A stretch of 64,000 nucleotides of DNA, taken from Lewinellaceae bacterium (lineage in GTDB: Bacteria > Bacteroidota > Bacteroidia > Chitinophagales > Saprospiraceae). Location: positions 1 through 64,000 of the forward strand of contig JACJYO010000001.1 in NCBI GenBank assembly GCA_020636075.1. The letters are read 5' to 3'. Shown in pieces: positions 1 to 8,754 of the stretch. Below the pieces are notes generated by a model, which was not told the DNA's origin, did not search any database, and was given only the letters and a program-made list of their open reading frames with translations. Each line of letters begins with the position of its first letter. Positions within the stretch are counted from its first letter, which is position 1. Position numbers and translations under genes: made by a program.

Positions 1-2466
1 TCCAACGGTTCCAATTCAATACCCCGGAACATCCACCGCCACAAAGACATTGGACCGCCCTATGCCAGGGCCACGCGATTTTACCACAACACTGCGGCCT
101 TGTATGCCGCCGGCACTTTGGACGAACTCGTCGCCGATCCGTTCCAGGCGCTTCCGGTTGCGCCAGCCGGTACGGCTGCCCTGGCAGGCAAGCCGCAAAA
201 CAGGGCCAGCCTCCCGGTATTCAAACCGGAATTGTGTACGGCATGTGGCGCCTGCATGGTGCATTGCCCACATGAAGCCCTTCCATCACTGGCTATCAAT
301 GTGGAGCAATTGCTCCGTGGGGGCATGGAGATCGCAGCCAAACTAGGTACGCCGTTGGCACAACTTACCCCGCTGGTGAAAAATCTGGGGAAAATAGCCG
401 GGCAGATAATTCAGGAAAAAGCAGAACCAATTGGGCGGCTGGGAGATTTCCTGCCCGAAGCGTTCAACCGCTTGGCCGACCAATTGAATTTGGAAGGCGA
501 AAAGCGGACGAGTACAGAACAACAGATCGAAAAGTTGATCGAAACCCTAAAACCGCTTCCCATTGCAGCGACACAAAAACTGTTCAACCAACGGGAAGCA
601 ATGGAAGGCGGTAGTGGCGAACTATTTGCGCTGGCCCTCGACAGTCAGGCCTGCACCGGGTGTGGCATCTGTTCGACAGTTTGCGAACCGCTGGCGCTGG
701 AGATGACACCTCAAACGCCGGAATTGGCTGAACAAGCCGCTGCCACACTGGAATGTTGGGAACAGCTGCCCGATACTGCGCCTGCGAGTATCCTGCGGTT
801 ACTCGATGATATGGAATATAATCCGCTGGCTGCATTGCTGTTGAGCCGTTTCAATTACGGCACGTTGGCTGGTCCGGGTCCTGACGAGTTAGGCCCCAAA
901 AAAGCCATGATCCATTGGCTAACTGCCATAGCCGAATCCATTGGCCAACCCAATCTGGCGGCAATGTGCCGCGAAATTGAACAAGCGGCCTCCGATCTGT
1001 CGGAAAATATCCACCAAGTGTTGGGCGAAGCACTGCCTGCTGAAAATTCATCAGGCTTGCAGGATGCGATCCGCGACGCCGATGGGAAGCGTCTTCCCCT
1101 TGATGAATTGATTGTCCGCCTGTCTGCGCAGGAACACCTGAAACTGATCGACACCGCAGTTTTACAGCGAAAAACCCAACTGGCACAGGCCTTAAAAGAT
1201 CTCCTGTGGACCCTGAAGGAGGGCCCCACCGGTATGGGCCGTGCCCGCTATGGATTGGTTTTTCCTGGCGGGGAGCAAGCAGCCGAATCACTTTACCCCT
1301 TCCACGCATTTCAGGCGCCTGCGATGGTAACGGCAGATGGTTCACTCGATTTGAGTTTAGGGCTTTTTGAAGCGCAATTGCGGCATGCCATCGACAATAT
1401 CCGGCTGCTGCGCCGTGCCAAACTGGAAATAAAAAATCAATACCGCCCGGAACTGCATGCCGCGACCATTGCAGGATTGACCTGGGACCAACTGACCGAT
1501 GCCGAAAAAAACCTGGCACCGCCACTGTTGGTGGTTTGCAATCGGGAAAACCTGCCGGAAAATTTCATCGGGCAGTTGCCCAAGGTTCTGGCGAGCAAAT
1601 ACCCCATGAAAATTATTGTGCTGGACAACGGGGCCTTGCAGCCCAATGAATCACCAGAGATCTACTTTGGAACACGAAATGCGATGTTACAAGCAGCCCA
1701 AAGTTGCCGACAAGCCACTGTTTTCATGGGCTCTGCTGCCAATCCGAAGGTGTTTTTCGAGGGCTTGCTCCGGGGCATGCGTTCGCACGAGCCTGCATTT
1801 TTCCTGTTGTATTGCCCGGATAGCCGGCGGCATAATTTACCACTTACCGCCTGGCCTCAACTGGCCGAACGCGCCTTGAATAGTCGCGCTGTGCCGTTTT
1901 TTGAAGTAAATCCTGCGCAACACGGGGGGAATTCCCGGGCTTCCGCGATTTCGCTCCGCGGAAACCCGTCTGAGCGCGCCGGTTGGGCTTTTTCAGCGAA
2001 AAACGATGATTCAATGGTGGTGACTTTTGCCGATTGGCTATTCACACTCGATGATTGGCGGGAATATTTTCAGGAACAAAAAGAAAGTCCGGCAAATGCA
2101 TGTCAAATAGCAGAATATCTGGACCTGGACGCAGCCGCCCGGGTTGGTAAAACGCCGGTAATCTTCCCATTTATTAAAAATGGCGTGTCAACATCGTATG
2201 CTGTTTCTGAAAACGTAGCCCAGGCCTGCGGAATGGCATTATCGGCCTGGAATGATTTGCGGGAAATGGCCGGTGCGCTCAGTCCGCATCCTGAAAAATT
2301 GTGGCAGGAAGCGGAGACCGAAATTGCATCCCGGTACGAGGCCAGAATCCGGGAGATTGAAGCTGCGCACGCTGCCCGCGTGGAGCAACTCGAACAGGAA
2401 TTTTTAGAAAAAACACGGATCAAGTTGCGGGAAAAACTGCTCGCACTATCCAAAAACAGCGATTAG
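1..2466 (+). CDS. PFOR-like iron-sulfur oxidoreductase, C-terminal part (5' end outside window)
   Basis: The reading frame is open from base 1, so the start lies outside the window. What is visible is a bacterial-type ferredoxin region with two 4Fe-4S motifs, CTACGACMVHCP (near residue 80 of the visible part) and CTGCGICSTVCEP (near 220), separated by a helical insert. A region resembling the C-terminal thiamine-diphosphate domain of pyruvate:ferredoxin oxidoreductase (NifJ) follows, then a charged coiled-coil tail. The usual GDG thiamine-binding motif of NifJ is not evident; the matching stretch reads VVCNRENLPENF. It ends 4 nt before rnfC and is almost certainly co-transcribed with the Rnf complex. 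Its likely role is feeding reduced ferredoxin or electrons to Rnf, or acting as a non-catalytic Fe-S partner. The family call is moderate; the catalytic role is uncertain. Confidence 0.6.
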   Translation, partial: SNGSNSIPRNIHRHKDIGPPYARATRFYHNTAALYAAGTLDELVADPFQALPVAPAGTAALAGKPQNRASLPVFKPELCTACGACMVHCPHEALPSLAINVEQLLRGGMEIAAKLGTPLAQLTPLVKNLGKIAGQIIQEKAEPIGRLGDFLPEAFNRLADQLNLEGEKRTSTEQQIEKLIETLKPLPIAATQKLFNQREAMEGGSGELFALALDSQACTGCGICSTVCEPLALEMTPQTPELAEQAAATLECWEQLPDTAPASILRLLDDMEYNPLAALLLSRFNYGTLAGPGPDELGPKKAMIHWLTAIAESIGQPNLAAMCREIEQAASDLSENIHQVLGEALPAENSSGLQDAIRDADGKRLPLDELIVRLSAQEHLKLIDTAVLQRKTQLAQALKDLLWTLKEGPTGMGRARYGLVFPGGEQAAESLYPFHAFQAPAMVTADGSLDLSLGLFEAQLRHAIDNIRLLRRAKLEIKNQYRPELHAATIAGLTWDQLTDAEKNLAPPLLVVCNRENLPENFIGQLPKVLASKYPMKIIVLDNGALQPNESPEIYFGTRNAMLQAAQSCRQATVFMGSAANPKVFFEGLLRGMRSHEPAFFLLYCPDSRRHNLPLTAWPQLAERALNSRAVPFFEVNPAQHGGNSRASAISLRGNPSERAGWAFSAKNDDSMVVTFADWLFTLDDWREYFQEQKESPANACQIAEYLDLDAAARVGKTPVIFPFIKNGVSTSYAVSENVAQACGMALSAWNDLREMAGALSPHPEKLWQEAETEIASRYEARIREIEAAHAARVEQLEQEFLEKTRIKLREKLLALSKNSD

Positions 2467-2470
2467 GCGC

Positions 2471-3829
2471 ATGCATTCCGACCAAAGTTATACGGGTTCC
2501 CTGCAAACATTCCGGCATGGCGTTCATCCGGAATCGTACAAAGAGCGATCCAGTGCATCGCCCATCGAACGCATGCCCTTTGTGGAGGAATACACGATGC
2601 ACTTAAATCAGCATTTGGGCGCACCGTCCAAACCGATTGTTCGCGAAGGCCAACGGGTTCGGCGGGGCGAACTTATTGCTGAAGCGGGAGGGTTCGTGTC
2701 GGTGGCGTTGCATGCGCCCGTAGACGGTACCGTGGTTGCGATCGATCTGTTCAGTCATCCCAATGGTCAGATGCAGCCCGCCATCAAGATCCGGATTGAC
2801 CCGTATTCTACGCAACGCATGGAGGTTCCCTTGCCCGAAATTCCGGTAGAACAAATGGACTACCAGGCATTTATCAACGGTGTTCAGCAAGCCGGGATCG
2901 TCGGCATGGGTGGGGCTGCGTTCCCGGCCCATGTCAAATTTGCCATTCCCGAAGGTAAAGTTTGCCGCTATCTCATGCTGAACGGATGCGAATGTGAACC
3001 TTTCCTCACCTGTGATCACCGCATCATGGTGGAATATGCCGATGCATTGATCGACGGCACCCGCATTCTGCAGCATTTTGTGCAGGCGGAAAAAATATTT
3101 ATCGGAATTGAGGCAAACAAACCCGATGCGATTGCCATCCTGCGCGAAGCCGCCGGCTCCAGCGGGCTACCGATTGAAGTGGCGCCATTGCAGGTAAAAT
3201 ATCCGCAAGGCGCTGAAAAAATGATGATCACTGCTATCCTGGGTGAGGAAGTGCCTAGTGGAAAATTGCCGCTGGATGTCGGTACCATGGTTTCCAACGT
3301 CGGAACGATCGTCGCAGTAGCCGACTATTTCCGCCGCAGCAAGCCGCTTATCGAGCGGGTGCTGACCGTCACTGGTACTGCCGTACAACGGGCAGCCAAC
3401 CTGCTCGTCCCCATCGGCACGCCCATGCGGCAGGTGGTGGAGTATTGCGGCGGCATTACGGTGCCTTCGCCGCGCATCCTGCTTGGCGGACCTATGATGG
3501 GCATGGTGCAGAAAAATCTCGATGTACCGGTAGTTAAGGGAACCTCGGGCATTTTGATCCTGACCGACAAGGAGGTGCAATCTTTTGACACCTATAGTTG
3601 CATTCGTTGCGGGCGTTGCCTGGATGCCTGTCCCTTGTTTTTAAATCCGGCCAAGATGGGTCTGTTGGCAAAAAACGGGCTCTGGGATGAGTTGGAGGAA
3701 AACAATGTACTGGATTGCTTTGAATGCGCTTCCTGCTCCTTTGTGTGCCCTTCCGGTATTCCCTTGGTGCAGAGTTTTCGGGTCGGCAAATCTATGATCC
3801 GCGAAAAAAAAGCCCGCGAAAACAAATAA
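2471..3829 (+). CDS. rnfC: Rnf complex subunit C
   Basis: This is the peripheral subunit of the ion-translocating ferredoxin:NAD+ oxidoreductase. RnfC holds the NADH/FMN-binding Rossmann-like domain and passes electrons between NAD(H) and the rest of the complex. The N-terminus shows the typical TFRHGVHP motif, followed by a barrel-sandwich segment, a glycine-rich GIVGMGGAAFP nucleotide/FMN-binding loop and an SLBB-like region. Near the C-terminus are two 4Fe-4S motifs, with Cys377/380/383/387 and Cys416/419/422/426. The length, 452 residues, is normal for the compact Bacteroidota form without the long alanine-rich tail of enterobacterial RnfC. The ATG lies 4 nt after the previous stop. It is the first clear member of an rnfCDGEA run. 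Confidence 0.95.
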   Translation: MHSDQSYTGSLQTFRHGVHPESYKERSSASPIERMPFVEEYTMHLNQHLGAPSKPIVREGQRVRRGELIAEAGGFVSVALHAPVDGTVVAIDLFSHPNGQMQPAIKIRIDPYSTQRMEVPLPEIPVEQMDYQAFINGVQQAGIVGMGGAAFPAHVKFAIPEGKVCRYLMLNGCECEPFLTCDHRIMVEYADALIDGTRILQHFVQAEKIFIGIEANKPDAIAILREAAGSSGLPIEVAPLQVKYPQGAEKMMITAILGEEVPSGKLPLDVGTMVSNVGTIVAVADYFRRSKPLIERVLTVTGTAVQRAANLLVPIGTPMRQVVEYCGGITVPSPRILLGGPMMGMVQKNLDVPVVKGTSGILILTDKEVQSFDTYSCIRCGRCLDACPLFLNPAKMGLLAKNGLWDELEENNVLDCFECASCSFVCPSGIPLVQSFRVGKSMIREKKARENK

Positions 3830-3841
3830 ACAGCCAGCGTC

Positions 3842-4831
3842 ATGCCTGAATCATCGAGGACAATCATATCCACCGCACCGTTCCTGCACGACCAGGCCAC
3901 CACACCCCGCATCATGTGGGAAGTGGTGCTGAGTATGATGCCCTTGCTACTAGCCGGATTCTACTTTTTTGGCCTGAGCGCGGTGCTGGTTACGGCTGTT
4001 TGTGTGCTCGCCTGCATGGGTACCGAGTGGTTGTTTCAAGGCGGCGCCAAACTGCGCGACGGTTCTGCACTGATCACCGGCATGTTGCTGGCCTTCACCC
4101 TGCCGCCGGGTTTTCCACTTTGGATGGCTTTCGTAGGCGGCGTGGTCGCCATCGGCATGGGCAAGGCAATCTGGGGCGGCTTGGGACAAAATATTTTCAA
4201 CCCGGCACTGGTCGGTCGCGCGTTTTTGCAGGCAGCATTTCCCGGCGCCATCACGACCTGGGAATTGCCCGACGGACAGTACCTCACCGGGCGGGGCGGC
4301 AACTTTTCCCTGCCCTTTTTGAAAGCAGATGTAGTCGATGCCATTAGCGGCGCCACCCCACTGGCCAAAATGAAATTCAGCCACGAATTAACCAACTGGA
4401 GCGATCTGCTGGTGGGCAATACTTCCGGCTGTATCGGTGAAACCAGCACAGCCCTGATCTTGCTGGCCGGTTTGTACCTGGCCTACCGGGGACTGATCAA
4501 CTGGCGTATTCCGATCGGCATTTTCATCGCTGTAGCCACACTATCGGCACTTGTGTATGGCAGCGCACCGGACCGCTACCCTCCCCCGCACTTCATGCTG
4601 ATGGCCGGTGGTTTGATGCTTGGCGCCGTTTACATGGCCACAGATTTGGTCACGTCGCCCCTGACCAGCAATGGCATCTGGATTTACAGTTGTGGCATTG
4701 GCGCCCTGGTGGTGCTCATCCGCTTGTGGGGTGGTTTGCCGGAAGGCGTGATGTACGCCATTTTGCTCATGAATGCCGCCACACCCCTGATTAACCGGTA
4801 TACCAGACGACGCGTTTATGGACATTCGTAG
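3842..4831 (+). CDS. rnfD: Rnf complex subunit D
   Basis: An integral membrane subunit homologous to NqrB. It carries covalently bound FMN and takes part in coupling electron flow to Na+ or H+ transport. About nine to ten hydrophobic helices can be traced through the 329 residues. The flavinylation site is visible as DAISGATPL, with Thr172 as the expected FMN acceptor. The conserved NxFNPALVGR stretch precedes it at about residues 117-126. It starts 12 nt after rnfC, on the same strand. Confidence 0.95.
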   Translation: MPESSRTIISTAPFLHDQATTPRIMWEVVLSMMPLLLAGFYFFGLSAVLVTAVCVLACMGTEWLFQGGAKLRDGSALITGMLLAFTLPPGFPLWMAFVGGVVAIGMGKAIWGGLGQNIFNPALVGRAFLQAAFPGAITTWELPDGQYLTGRGGNFSLPFLKADVVDAISGATPLAKMKFSHELTNWSDLLVGNTSGCIGETSTALILLAGLYLAYRGLINWRIPIGIFIAVATLSALVYGSAPDRYPPPHFMLMAGGLMLGAVYMATDLVTSPLTSNGIWIYSCGIGALVVLIRLWGGLPEGVMYAILLMNAATPLINRYTRRRVYGHS

Positions 4832-4867
4832 GGATACAAGATTTAAACATGGTTTAAAAACAAGAAC

Positions 4868-5500
4868 ATGGCACAGGACGTAAAATCCAGCAGGTTAGTT
4901 TTCACCCTGGGCATGGCCGGCTTTATTTCCGGACTTGTTCTGGTCAGTGCTTATCTGTACACGTTGCCCATGATCGAAGCCAATAAGGCCCAGGCGCTGG
5001 AACGAGCGATTTACCAGGTGTTGCCCGGCTGCAACGCCTTTAAACCAATGGGCCTGTCTGCAGGCAAATTGGAAGTACAGGAAATGCACGGCAGCGACGC
5101 CATTTTTGCCGGTTATGATGCCAAGGGACAGTTGATCGGCTTTGCCATTCCTGCCCAGGTGATCGGCTTTCAGGATGTTGTTGCCGGAATAATCGGTTAC
5201 GACCCGGTCCGGAAAGCGATCATTGGTTTTGAGGTTTTGGAGAGCAAGGAAACACCCGGCCTGGGCGACAAGATCAGCAAGGATGCCGCTTTTCGCAACA
5301 ACTTCACGGAGTTGGAATGCGCCTCGGGTGTGGTCATTGTTTCCAAAGGAAAAAAAAGTAAACCCAATGAAGTAGAGGCCATTTCCGGCGCTACCATTTC
5401 TTCGAAAGCCGTGGTAAAACTGCTAAACCAAGGACTGGAACAATGGCAAGCGCCCATTGACATCTACTTGAACGAACAGGTTAAAAAACAACAGGAATGA
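4868..5500 (+). CDS. rnfG: Rnf complex subunit G
   Basis: The NqrC-like subunit: one N-terminal membrane helix (about residues 12-32) followed by a periplasmic FMN-binding domain. The flavin attachment motif is EAISGATISSKAV near the C-terminus, with Thr176 as the expected acceptor. The preceding ETPGLG motif (residues about 133-138) is also characteristic of this family. The 210-residue length is normal. The stop overlaps the start of rnfE in an ATGA arrangement, which points to translational coupling. Confidence 0.95.
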   Translation: MAQDVKSSRLVFTLGMAGFISGLVLVSAYLYTLPMIEANKAQALERAIYQVLPGCNAFKPMGLSAGKLEVQEMHGSDAIFAGYDAKGQLIGFAIPAQVIGFQDVVAGIIGYDPVRKAIIGFEVLESKETPGLGDKISKDAAFRNNFTELECASGVVIVSKGKKSKPNEVEAISGATISSKAVVKLLNQGLEQWQAPIDIYLNEQVKKQQE

Positions 5501-6138
5501 ATGCACCAACCGACCAAGGCAATCAACTCGCCATTGAATTTATGAAGGGCCTCTGGAAGGAGAATCCCATTTTCGTGATGGTGCTTGGCATGTGCCCGGC
5601 ACTTGCCGTGTCGAATACAGCGATCAATAGCCTGGCTATGGGGCTGGCAACCTTGTTTGTGCTGTTTTTTTCCAGCTTGCTGGTGTCGGCGTTGCGGAAG
5701 GTCATTCCGGCGCAGGTCCGGATCACTACTTTCGTGGTGATCATTGCCACTTTTGTCACCCTTGTCGACTTCCTGTTGGCGGCATTCACACCGGCGATTC
5801 ACAAGGAACTGGGAGCTTTCATCGCCCTGATCGTGGTGAATTGCATCATTCTGGGCCGGGCAGAAGCCTTCGCAGCGCGCAACCCGGTCCTGCTGTCGGT
5901 AGCCGACGCGTTGGGGATGGGTTTGGGGTTTACACTGGCGTTGTTTGGCGTGGGCGCCATCCGGGAGATTTTGGGCAGCGGCTCCTTGTTCAGCATCCCC
6001 TTGTTTGGCAACAGTTTTGAGCCCTGGGTCGTCATGGTGCTGCCGCCGGGTGGATTTTTCACACTCGGATTTATGCTGCTGGTTTTCAACTGGATGCAGC
6101 AGCGCAAAAAACAAACCGCATCCGCTAAACCCGTTTAA
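5497..6138 (+). CDS. rnfE: Rnf complex subunit E
   Basis: A six-helix membrane subunit homologous to NqrD. Together with RnfA it forms the inverted pair that holds the intramembrane iron centre and part of the ion path. The start codon overlaps the rnfG stop by 4 nt. Visible hallmarks are the LWKENPIFVMVLGMCPALAV opening and the LIVVNCIILGRAEAFA segment, each with one of the conserved cysteines expected to ligate the membrane iron-sulfur centre. The length is 213 residues. Confidence 0.95.
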   Translation: MNAPTDQGNQLAIEFMKGLWKENPIFVMVLGMCPALAVSNTAINSLAMGLATLFVLFFSSLLVSALRKVIPAQVRITTFVVIIATFVTLVDFLLAAFTPAIHKELGAFIALIVVNCIILGRAEAFAARNPVLLSVADALGMGLGFTLALFGVGAIREILGSGSLFSIPLFGNSFEPWVVMVLPPGGFFTLGFMLLVFNWMQQRKKQTASAKPV

Positions 6139-6150
6139 AGGCAATTCGTT

Positions 6151-6729
6151 ATGGACAATTTGATGTGGATTTTCATTTCGGCTTTGCTGGTCAACAACTT
6201 TATTCTGGCCTATTTCCTGGGCATTTGCCCTTTCCTGGGCGTCACACACAAGTTGGAAACAGCTTTTCGGCTCGGGTTAGCCAATGTGTTTGTCATGCTC
6301 ATTACCGCGCTGTGCGCCTGGTTGTTGAACACGTATGTGTTGATTTACGCGCCGTATTTACGGTTGATCAGTTTTATCATTGTGATTGCCAGCACGGTGC
6401 AGTTTGTGGAAATGGCGATTAAAAAACTGAGTCCGGAACTGTTCCGGGCGCTGGGTATCTACCTGCCGCTAATCACCACCAACTGCGCCATTTTAGGCTT
6501 GGCCTTGTTTGCCACAAATAAGGGATACGGATTAGCTGAAAGTCTGGTGTATGCTTTGGGTGCCGGCGGCGGGGTTACCCTGGCACTCGTGCTGCTTGCC
6601 GGTATCCGGGAAGAAACCCGCATACTGGATATACCCGATGTGGTGAAAGGCACTGCTTTTACGTTGATTGTTGCCGGCATTTTGTCTATGGCGTTTATGG
6701 GCTTTGCGGGGATGTTTTCTGGAAATTGA
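6151..6729 (+). CDS. rnfA: Rnf complex subunit A
   Basis: A six-helix membrane subunit homologous to NqrE and the inverted-topology partner of RnfE. The motifs NNFILAYFLGICPFLGV near the N-terminus and PLITTNCAILGLALF in the second half carry the two conserved cysteines that, with those of RnfE, bind the intramembrane iron centre. It has 192 residues, a typical length. It is the last gene of the visible rnf run, 12 nt after rnfE. A T-rich stretch follows the stop, but no strong terminator hairpin can be seen. Confidence 0.95.
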   Translation: MDNLMWIFISALLVNNFILAYFLGICPFLGVTHKLETAFRLGLANVFVMLITALCAWLLNTYVLIYAPYLRLISFIIVIASTVQFVEMAIKKLSPELFRALGIYLPLITTNCAILGLALFATNKGYGLAESLVYALGAGGGVTLALVLLAGIREETRILDIPDVVKGTAFTLIVAGILSMAFMGFAGMFSGN

Positions 6730-6811
6730 ATTTTTTTGAGTTTTATGGGTGTCGGCCCCACCCCCCTCCCCCATAGCCATCAACATAAGGAACCAGAGGG
6801 CTAAACCCTTT

Positions 6812-7860
6812 TCAATTTTCTTGCTCCTGAATAGCGTTGACCGTTTTGTTAGAATTGATCATCATGATCGATTTCAGGTCTTGATTTGTTAACTTTTGCC
6901 AGTACTGCAAAGTTGAACCTTCCCAGGCTGTTGTGTATTCTGTGCTGATTGTGTGTTTGACAGCTTTGCGTACATGTTGTAATGTTTCGTGACGCTCATA
7001 ATAAATACCCCTTTGATCGTCGGGCGCGCCGCAGGCATATCCGCGCTGCGATCGCACTTATTGTCTCGTAAGGTTTATAACCTTTATCCATACTCCACGG
7101 TCAGGTGATGATATTTAGGTGACCATAGTGCCAGCATGCTTCAGGCACATTAGCCACGCCCGCTGATCGGAACGCGATATCCAACAATGATCTTGTGTAC
7201 ATCAGATAAAAAGCATAATAAAATTTCTTCACCTAATGTAGGTGATGTCCGATGCCATATCTCAAGGGTGCTTTGATGGTCATACCTTGATTTTTTAAAT
7301 GAACTGTACCACTGGTAGTACGCCGTTGATTGACCTTCGCTTCACGATAGCCTGGTCCATCATTAAGGCTACAAGGTCTCGCCTATAAAATCCGGCTGAA
7401 GGGTGATACATCTTGCCACACCAAGCCGGATGCGCCTCCGAACTCGTCACTTCAATTGTAACTGCTCAGACGTTCTGAAAGAACACGCCGTTTGCCATAC
7501 TGATGCAGGTTTGCTCCACGACTACCTGATAAAGACTATTTAACGGAATTCATTTGTCGTGGTTTTGCAACCACAGGTCGTTGAGTAGTTTTTGATATCG
7601 ATCTCCAAGTCTTCTGGTATTTCAACTTTTCAGAAATCAAGTTCGAGCTTGACGGCTCAACTGGCAATTCGCTGCTCCAGTTGTGATCTTTGACCTGAAC
7701 TTGTTTTCTTCCTACCCGATAACCTTTTCATTAAAGATAGAATATTTAAGATCCAGTTGATGTTCTGACAGCGTCCATACAAACGCGATAATTGTGAACA
7801 CTAGCGTCAGACTGTATCGATACCAGTTGTTGTTGAAACCAGGCGTATACGACTTTCTGA
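6812..7860 (-). pseudogene. Decayed IS3-like (rve/DDE) transposase
   Basis: No intact frame survives, but minus-strand pieces in different frames assemble in the right order for an integrase-core transposase. ASDITYIR (about 7232-7255) is the first catalytic-Asp motif. KKFYYAFYL and then, in another frame, KIIVGYRVP match the next strands. QRGIYYERHE may be the second-Asp region. HNSLGR in one frame and QYWQKLTNQDLK (near 6850-6900) in another form the usual C-terminal signature. Upstream, 7400-7860 holds coiled-coil-like fragments such as RYQKLLNDLWLQNHD that could be the orfA part. At least four frameshifts and several stops mean it is inactive. The boundaries are approximate. Confidence 0.65.
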
Positions 7861-8030
7861 TTAATTGAACGTCCTCATTACTTTAGTTGAAAAAGGTAAC
7901 TATTTCAGGACCATCTTTATTCAACAATTTCAAATAAAGGATGTTCAGGCTCTATTTGAAATTTGAAAGGAAAAATTTGGAAATTTTAAAAGTTGTACAC
8001 CCCCTCTTAACCCTTAAGTTGATGGCTATG

Positions 8031-8147
8031 CCCCCATCCCCCCCCTAGGGAGGGGGGCCTGATTCCGTGTGACTTATTGATTCCGTAAACGAAATCTGTA
8101 AGTAGTTTGAGGGCAAGCGCCCCTCCCTGGGGGGGAGGGGATGGGGG
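8031..8147. repeat. G/C-tract inverted repeat
   Basis: Two imperfect inverted copies of a homopolymer-rich sequence lie at 8031-8060 and 8117-8147, separated by 56 nt. Each copy is a run of C or G broken by CTAGGG or CTCCCT and can also fold on itself. A related C-rich stretch lies at 6752-6771 after rnfA. The repeat sits upstream of the small membrane protein at 8243 and resembles dispersed palindromic elements of the kind often seen between Bacteroidota genes. Confidence 0.6.
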
Positions 8148-8242
8148 CGGGGCCGATACCGCGGAGCCAAATGTTCCAACAAAAACCACTTATAACTTTG
8201 AATTGCCTAGCTAACCAAACAGGTACTTTTAAAAAAGCAACA

Positions 8243-8437
8243 ATGAACTTAGTTGAAATAATCATCCCCGTAATTGCACTGGCCGGCTTGTGTGCAGGTT
8301 GGGTATTGGTGCAGTTGTTGGCCCGCCGCCTGGGCACCAAAAATCATTTTGACCGAAAGCCGGGTTGTGGGAAGTGCAATTGCTTTGGCGGGCAATGTGA
8401 GCGGGAAGCACGGCACGTAACCGAGCCGCAGCGTTAA
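8243..8437 (+). CDS. Small membrane protein with C-terminal cysteine cluster
   Basis: A 64-residue protein with one membrane helix (about residues 5-27), a short basic stretch and the cluster GCGKCNCFGGQC (Cys42, 45, 47, 52). The layout resembles FeoB-associated cysteine-rich proteins and NqrM, the small factor needed to assemble the iron centre between the NqrD and NqrE subunits. I chose the ATG at 8243 because the hydrophobic segment follows at once; a longer in-frame start exists upstream but would add an unlikely leader overlapping the G/C repeat. A TAACTTTG -7-like box lies at 8193-8200. Its position about 1.5 kb after rnfEA on the same strand makes an iron-handling job for Rnf possible, but this is inference. 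It could equally be an unrelated metal-binding membrane peptide. Confidence 0.6.
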   Translation: MNLVEIIIPVIALAGLCAGWVLVQLLARRLGTKNHFDRKPGCGKCNCFGGQCEREARHVTEPQR

Positions 8438-8754
8438 AAAATATGCTGCCGCGTGAACAATTCAATAAAACTGTTGTTTAAGAACCCAATTGGCGCACGC
8501 AGGGACTCCGGCGGCGCCATTTTTTTATACCATTTTGTCTGTTGACGGCATTAGACTCGAAGTCACGCCGGCAATACACAGGGCAGCAGCGGCATTCCGA
8601 ACAATGTTTTACTCCTGCATTTCCCCCTCTGGTTCCCCCTTGCTGTGCAATCCGTTTTGCAAATCCCGACTTTTGTCTAACGTTTCCCGGGTAGGCTGTT
8701 ACATTTGTTTTTCCGTCTCCAAAATCCTGATCCCCACTACCCTGGTCGCACCGC
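8438..8754. other. Intergenic stretch upstream of the NACHT gene
   Basis: No convincing gene was found in these 317 bases. A GGCGGCGCC dyad followed by a run of seven T lies near 8510-8527 and could terminate the small gene upstream. TACATTTG at 8700-8707 fits the Bacteroidota -7 box, with a TTTG at 8672-8675 as a somewhat distant -33 element. This would start a transcript about 45 nt before the NACHT start codon. Confidence 0.4.

Larger units (their letters stand above)
6747..8160. repeat. Nested inverted repeats framing a decayed insertion sequence
   Basis: A perfect 13-bp inverted repeat lies at 6772-6784 (catagccatcaac) and 8018-8030 (gttgatggctatg). Just outside it, the C-rich stretch at about 6747-6771 is an imperfect inverted match to the G-rich stretch at about 8130-8160. 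The 1.26-kb interval between the 13-mers fits the size of an IS3-type element and encloses the decayed transposase. Whether these are the true ends of that element or an older repeat it landed in cannot be told from the window. Confidence 0.6.

Noticed and set aside
5464..6249. A 261-codon open frame antisense to rnfE and rnfA
   Set aside because: The sequence is rich in Gln and His, as shadow frames of membrane genes often are, and both sense genes are certain.
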